Below, one piece after another: positions 61,819 through 64,000 of a stretch of DNA of 64,000 nt. The stretch is from contig NZ_JAYEZO010000002.1 of assembly GCF_037031285.1 (NCBI RefSeq), forward strand, positions 992,001-1,056,000, written 5' to 3'. The translations under genes were made by a program, and so were the position numbers. The notes under the pieces were generated by a model. It worked only from the letters and a program-made list of their open reading frames with translations, was not told where the DNA came from and did not search any database. Within the stretch, counting starts at the first letter, position 1. Each line of letters opens with the position of its first letter. The stretch comes from Halobellus sp. LT62. Its GTDB lineage: Archaea > Halobacteriota > Halobacteria > Halobacteriales > Haloferacaceae.

Positions 61819-62376
61819 ATGCGCGTCAGAGACTGGCAGGACATCCTCGCGGACGTGACCGACGCCGACGTCGACCCCGACGGCTGGCGGGCCGTCGCGG
61901 GAGAGCGACGCCGCGGTCTCGGGGAGGACCTCTACCTCGGACATCCGAACGCGGGCGTCTACGCGCTCAAGACGTACGCGAAGAGCCCTGTCGAACTCCG
62001 CGGCGTCGGGAGCCGCGTCGCCCGCCGGATCGACGAGGACCTCGAACCGCTCTTGCCGCGGCAGGAACGCGACGAGCCCGCGCGGTTCGCCGTCAGGTCG
62101 CCCCCCGAGGACGAAGACCACGCGAAGTCGATGGCGAAGCGACTCGAAGAGGCGGTGAAGGTGCACGCCGACGCGCCGACGACGCCCGAGGACTTCTTCG
62201 ACGATATGATGGACGCCCTCGAGAGCCCGGCGTTCGGCCCGATGGACTACGAGTTCGACGGCCGACCGGAGCGCCTCGACGACCTCACAGACGAGTTCGC
62301 CGACGCCGACGAACTGCTCTCGAAGGACCTCGACGAACTCGTCGAGGAAGACGGCGTCGACAGAGGCTTCCAGTGA
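61819..62376 (+). CDS. Conserved haloarchaeal protein, unknown function
   Basis: 185 residues. MRVRDWQDILADVTDADVDPDGWRAVAGERRRGLGEDLYLGHPNAGVYALKTYAK-like N terminus (quoted in parts: RVRDWQDIL, DLYLGHPNAGVYALKTYAK, VGSRVARRIDEDL) and an acidic C-terminal half (EDFFDDMMDALESP). No catalytic motif recognised; occurs with the metalloprotease gene 76 bases upstream. Confidence 0.72.
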   Translation: MRVRDWQDILADVTDADVDPDGWRAVAGERRRGLGEDLYLGHPNAGVYALKTYAKSPVELRGVGSRVARRIDEDLEPLLPRQERDEPARFAVRSPPEDEDHAKSMAKRLEEAVKVHADAPTTPEDFFDDMMDALESPAFGPMDYEFDGRPERLDDLTDEFADADELLSKDLDELVEEDGVDRGFQ

Positions 62377-62411
62377 GCTCATTTATTCGATCCCACGGGC
62401 GGGTGTCGTGA

Positions 62412-62645
62412 GTGGTCGGTCCCAGCCTCACCGACGAGGATCGCGACGTCGCGAGCAAACGGCTCAAACTCGGATTCGTGGGGCTCGTCGGGATCTCCGG
62501 TGCGCTCATCGCCGTCCAAGGCGGCGGGTCCGAAGCGGTGATCGCGGCGGGCTTCGCGGCCGGTCTCGTCGTCGGCGCGGTGCTGTTGTGGTTTCTGCTC
62601 CGCTGGTGGGCGGAGTTCCTGCCCGCGCCGCGGAACGGTCGCTGA
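62412..62645 (+). CDS. Small two-helix membrane protein, unknown function
   Basis: 77 residues from GTG 62412. A charged N terminus (LTDEDRDVASKRLKLG) leads into two helices (about 20-38 and 43-65, GFAAGLVVGAVLLWFLLRWW). No family recognised. The start codon choice is uncertain because a GTG at 62408 lies in another frame. Confidence 0.65.
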   Translation: MVGPSLTDEDRDVASKRLKLGFVGLVGISGALIAVQGGGSEAVIAAGFAAGLVVGAVLLWFLLRWWAEFLPAPRNGR

Positions 62646-62717
62646 GTTTTCCACGTCCTGACCGCTAGAACCGCGCCGACCGATAGCGTCTTACCGCGCG
62701 ACGCGCAGGTACGCCAC

Positions 62718-64000
62718 GTGAAACTGCGCGGCCGCGTCGTCGACGTCGGCGACGAGCGCGAGGTGGAGACGAAGTACGGCTCGCGGACGCTCGCCGAGTT
62801 GACGCTCCGTCCGGAGAGTGATCACTCGGTGACGAACGACGACCAAGACGCTGCGACGAACGGCGGCCAAACGACACTCGACGATGCGGGCGACGACGAG
62901 ACAGACGAGCAGGCCGGAGACGGGGCCGACGAAACGCTCACACTGACACTCTGGGGGAAGTGGACCCACACCGTCGAGCACGCCGAGCCCGGAATGGAGC
63001 TGCTCGCGACCGACGTCGACACTTCGGAGTACCGCGGCGAGACGACGTACGCGACCACCGGCGACTCGCGGGTCGTCCTCGAACCCGGGTTCCTCGTCGA
63101 CGTGACCGACATCCGCTCGTGGGTGCAGTGCCCGCGGATGTATTATTTGAACAAGCTTTCGGGGATTCCGCTGAACTACCCGGTCGTCAAGGGGACGATC
63201 GTCCACGAGGTGTTCGGCGACCTTCTTCGGGACCGCGACCTCGACGACTCGATAGACGAACGGGTCGAAGAAGCGGGACTCGAGTTGGGACTGCTCGGCC
63301 ACGACGCCGGCGAGGTGCGCGACGAGGTGCGGCGCAACGCGGCCGCGATCGAGGGCTGGCTCGAGCAGGGAACGTTGACCGAGGAGGACGCTTGGCGCTC
63401 CGAATACACGCTCATCTCGCCGACGTTCGGGATCAAGGGTCGCGCGGACGCGCTCCGCCGCGGGACGCCGGTCGAACTCAAGACGGGGAAGAACACCAAC
63501 CGCGAGCCCCGTTTTCAGGACAAGATTCAGGCCGCCGCCTACGCGCTCGTGCTCGACGAGCGGGGCGTCCCGGCCGATACGGGGACGCTCCTGTACACCA
63601 AGAACACGGCGCTCGAACGCAACGAGGAGAGCGGGGATCTCTCGCCCGCGAAGGACTTCTCGATCGGCGACGGCTTACTCGACTTCGTCGTCCGCACGCG
63701 CAACGAGATCGCGGCGATGGAGTTCGATTCCTCCGTGCCCACTGGCTACGAGGCCGACGCGCGCTGTGAGTACTGCTTCGAGCAGGACACCTGTATGGTC
63801 GTCTCCGGGCGACTCGACCAGGAGTCGAAGGCGGGGAAGATCGGCTCGCCCGTCCCAGAGGAGGAGCGAGAGTACTTCGAGCGATTCTACCGCGCCACCG
63901 AGGCCGAGCGCCGCGAGGTCCACGCCGAATACCGCAAGCTCTGGGAGCAGTCCGCCGAGGAACGCGCCGACGACGACCGGGCGCTGATCGACCTCGAACC
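62718..64000 (+). CDS. Dna2/Cas4-like nuclease-helicase, 5' part (runs off window)
   Basis: Open from GTG 62718 for 427 codons with no stop. Residues 1-~140 form an OB-like N-terminal domain (KLRGRVVDVGDEREVETKYGSRTLAEL) split by a long Asp/Glu/Thr insert. A Cas4/Dna2-type PD-(D/E)XK nuclease follows: DIRSWVQCPRMYYLNKLSG with the first cysteine, GTIVHEVF, FGIKGRADALRRGTPVELKTGKN (the D...ExK core), and RCEYCFEQDTC with the remaining Fe-S cysteines. A helicase domain should follow outside the window. Acts on DNA ends or flaps. Confidence 0.88.
   Translation, partial: MKLRGRVVDVGDEREVETKYGSRTLAELTLRPESDHSVTNDDQDAATNGGQTTLDDAGDDETDEQAGDGADETLTLTLWGKWTHTVEHAEPGMELLATDVDTSEYRGETTYATTGDSRVVLEPGFLVDVTDIRSWVQCPRMYYLNKLSGIPLNYPVVKGTIVHEVFGDLLRDRDLDDSIDERVEEAGLELGLLGHDAGEVRDEVRRNAAAIEGWLEQGTLTEEDAWRSEYTLISPTFGIKGRADALRRGTPVELKTGKNTNREPRFQDKIQAAAYALVLDERGVPADTGTLLYTKNTALERNEESGDLSPAKDFSIGDGLLDFVVRTRNEIAAMEFDSSVPTGYEADARCEYCFEQDTCMVVSGRLDQESKAGKIGSPVPEEEREYFERFYRATEAERREVHAEYRKLWEQSAEERADDDRALIDLE

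Overview
The window is chromosomal DNA of a halophilic archaeon (class Halobacteria). The evidence is high GC, acidic proteins rich in Asp and Glu, archaeal RNA polymerase subunits (Rpo3, Rpo4, Rpo6, Rpo10), archaeal ribosomal proteins (L21e, L18e, P0/P1), Cbf5, aEF-1beta, the mevalonate kinase/isopentenyl phosphate kinase pair, and many genes with a TATA element about 26-30 bases before the start codon and no leader. The genus cannot be told from the sequence alone. No rRNA, CRISPR array, cas operon or complete insertion sequence is visible.

Layout. 1-13 kb is a conserved information-processing and lipid block: mscS (cut by the edge), ksgA, a DUF655 protein, rpoF and rpl21e; then aEF-1beta with a 59-residue zinc-ribbon protein; a TctA-like permease; L12, L10, L1; L11; an M42 aminopeptidase; mevalonate kinase and isopentenyl phosphate kinase. 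12.7-14.8 kb holds small membrane proteins and a DUF21/CBS protein. 14.9-26.1 kb is an accessory catabolic island: an IclR regulator, an AT-rich divergent control region with repeated TCCCGTATA boxes, a complete Dpp-type ABC importer, then an M20 amidohydrolase, a creatininase-family protein, a polysaccharide-deacetylase-family protein and an oppositely oriented SDR dehydrogenase. Two tiny ORFs fill the spacers of this operon.

26.4-32.3 kb is a signalling region: two related REC-PAS-histidine kinases, one of 968 residues in an AT-richer segment bounded by an 18-base direct repeat and containing a 165-base element with inverted ends, plus a winged-helix protein. 32.6-38.3 kb has a GMC oxidoreductase, a FAD oxidoreductase, a DUF1405 membrane protein, an alcohol-dehydrogenase-like remnant, a decayed SWIM-type gene, a 29-residue membrane miniprotein and tRNA-Pro. 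38.4-41.8 kb is the cbf5-cmk-DUF106 (YidC-like)-adk block. 42.7-45.5 kb has a UspA protein overlapping an APC-UspA fusion transporter. 45.9-46.2 kb has tRNA-Ser(UGA) with two degenerate tRNA-derived repeat units behind it. 46.4-47.0 kb is a three-gene overlapping cassette with a 20-residue middle ORF. 47.1-52.8 kb contains a tandem ferritin-like lipoprotein, a DUF2064-like protein, uracil-DNA glycosylase, an Mrp-type Fe-S carrier, moaA and a thioredoxin.

53.0-59.3 kb is the archaeal alpha-type operon: tRNA-Ser(GCU), S13, S4, S11, Rpo3, tRNA-Leu(CAG), L18e, L13, S9, Rpo10, Rpo6, enolase, S2, all on the plus strand with overlaps or very short gaps. 59.5-64 kb has a rhodanese-metallo-beta-lactamase fusion, a zinc-metalloprotease-like protein, two small haloarchaeal proteins and the start of a Dna2/Cas4-like nuclease that runs off the window.
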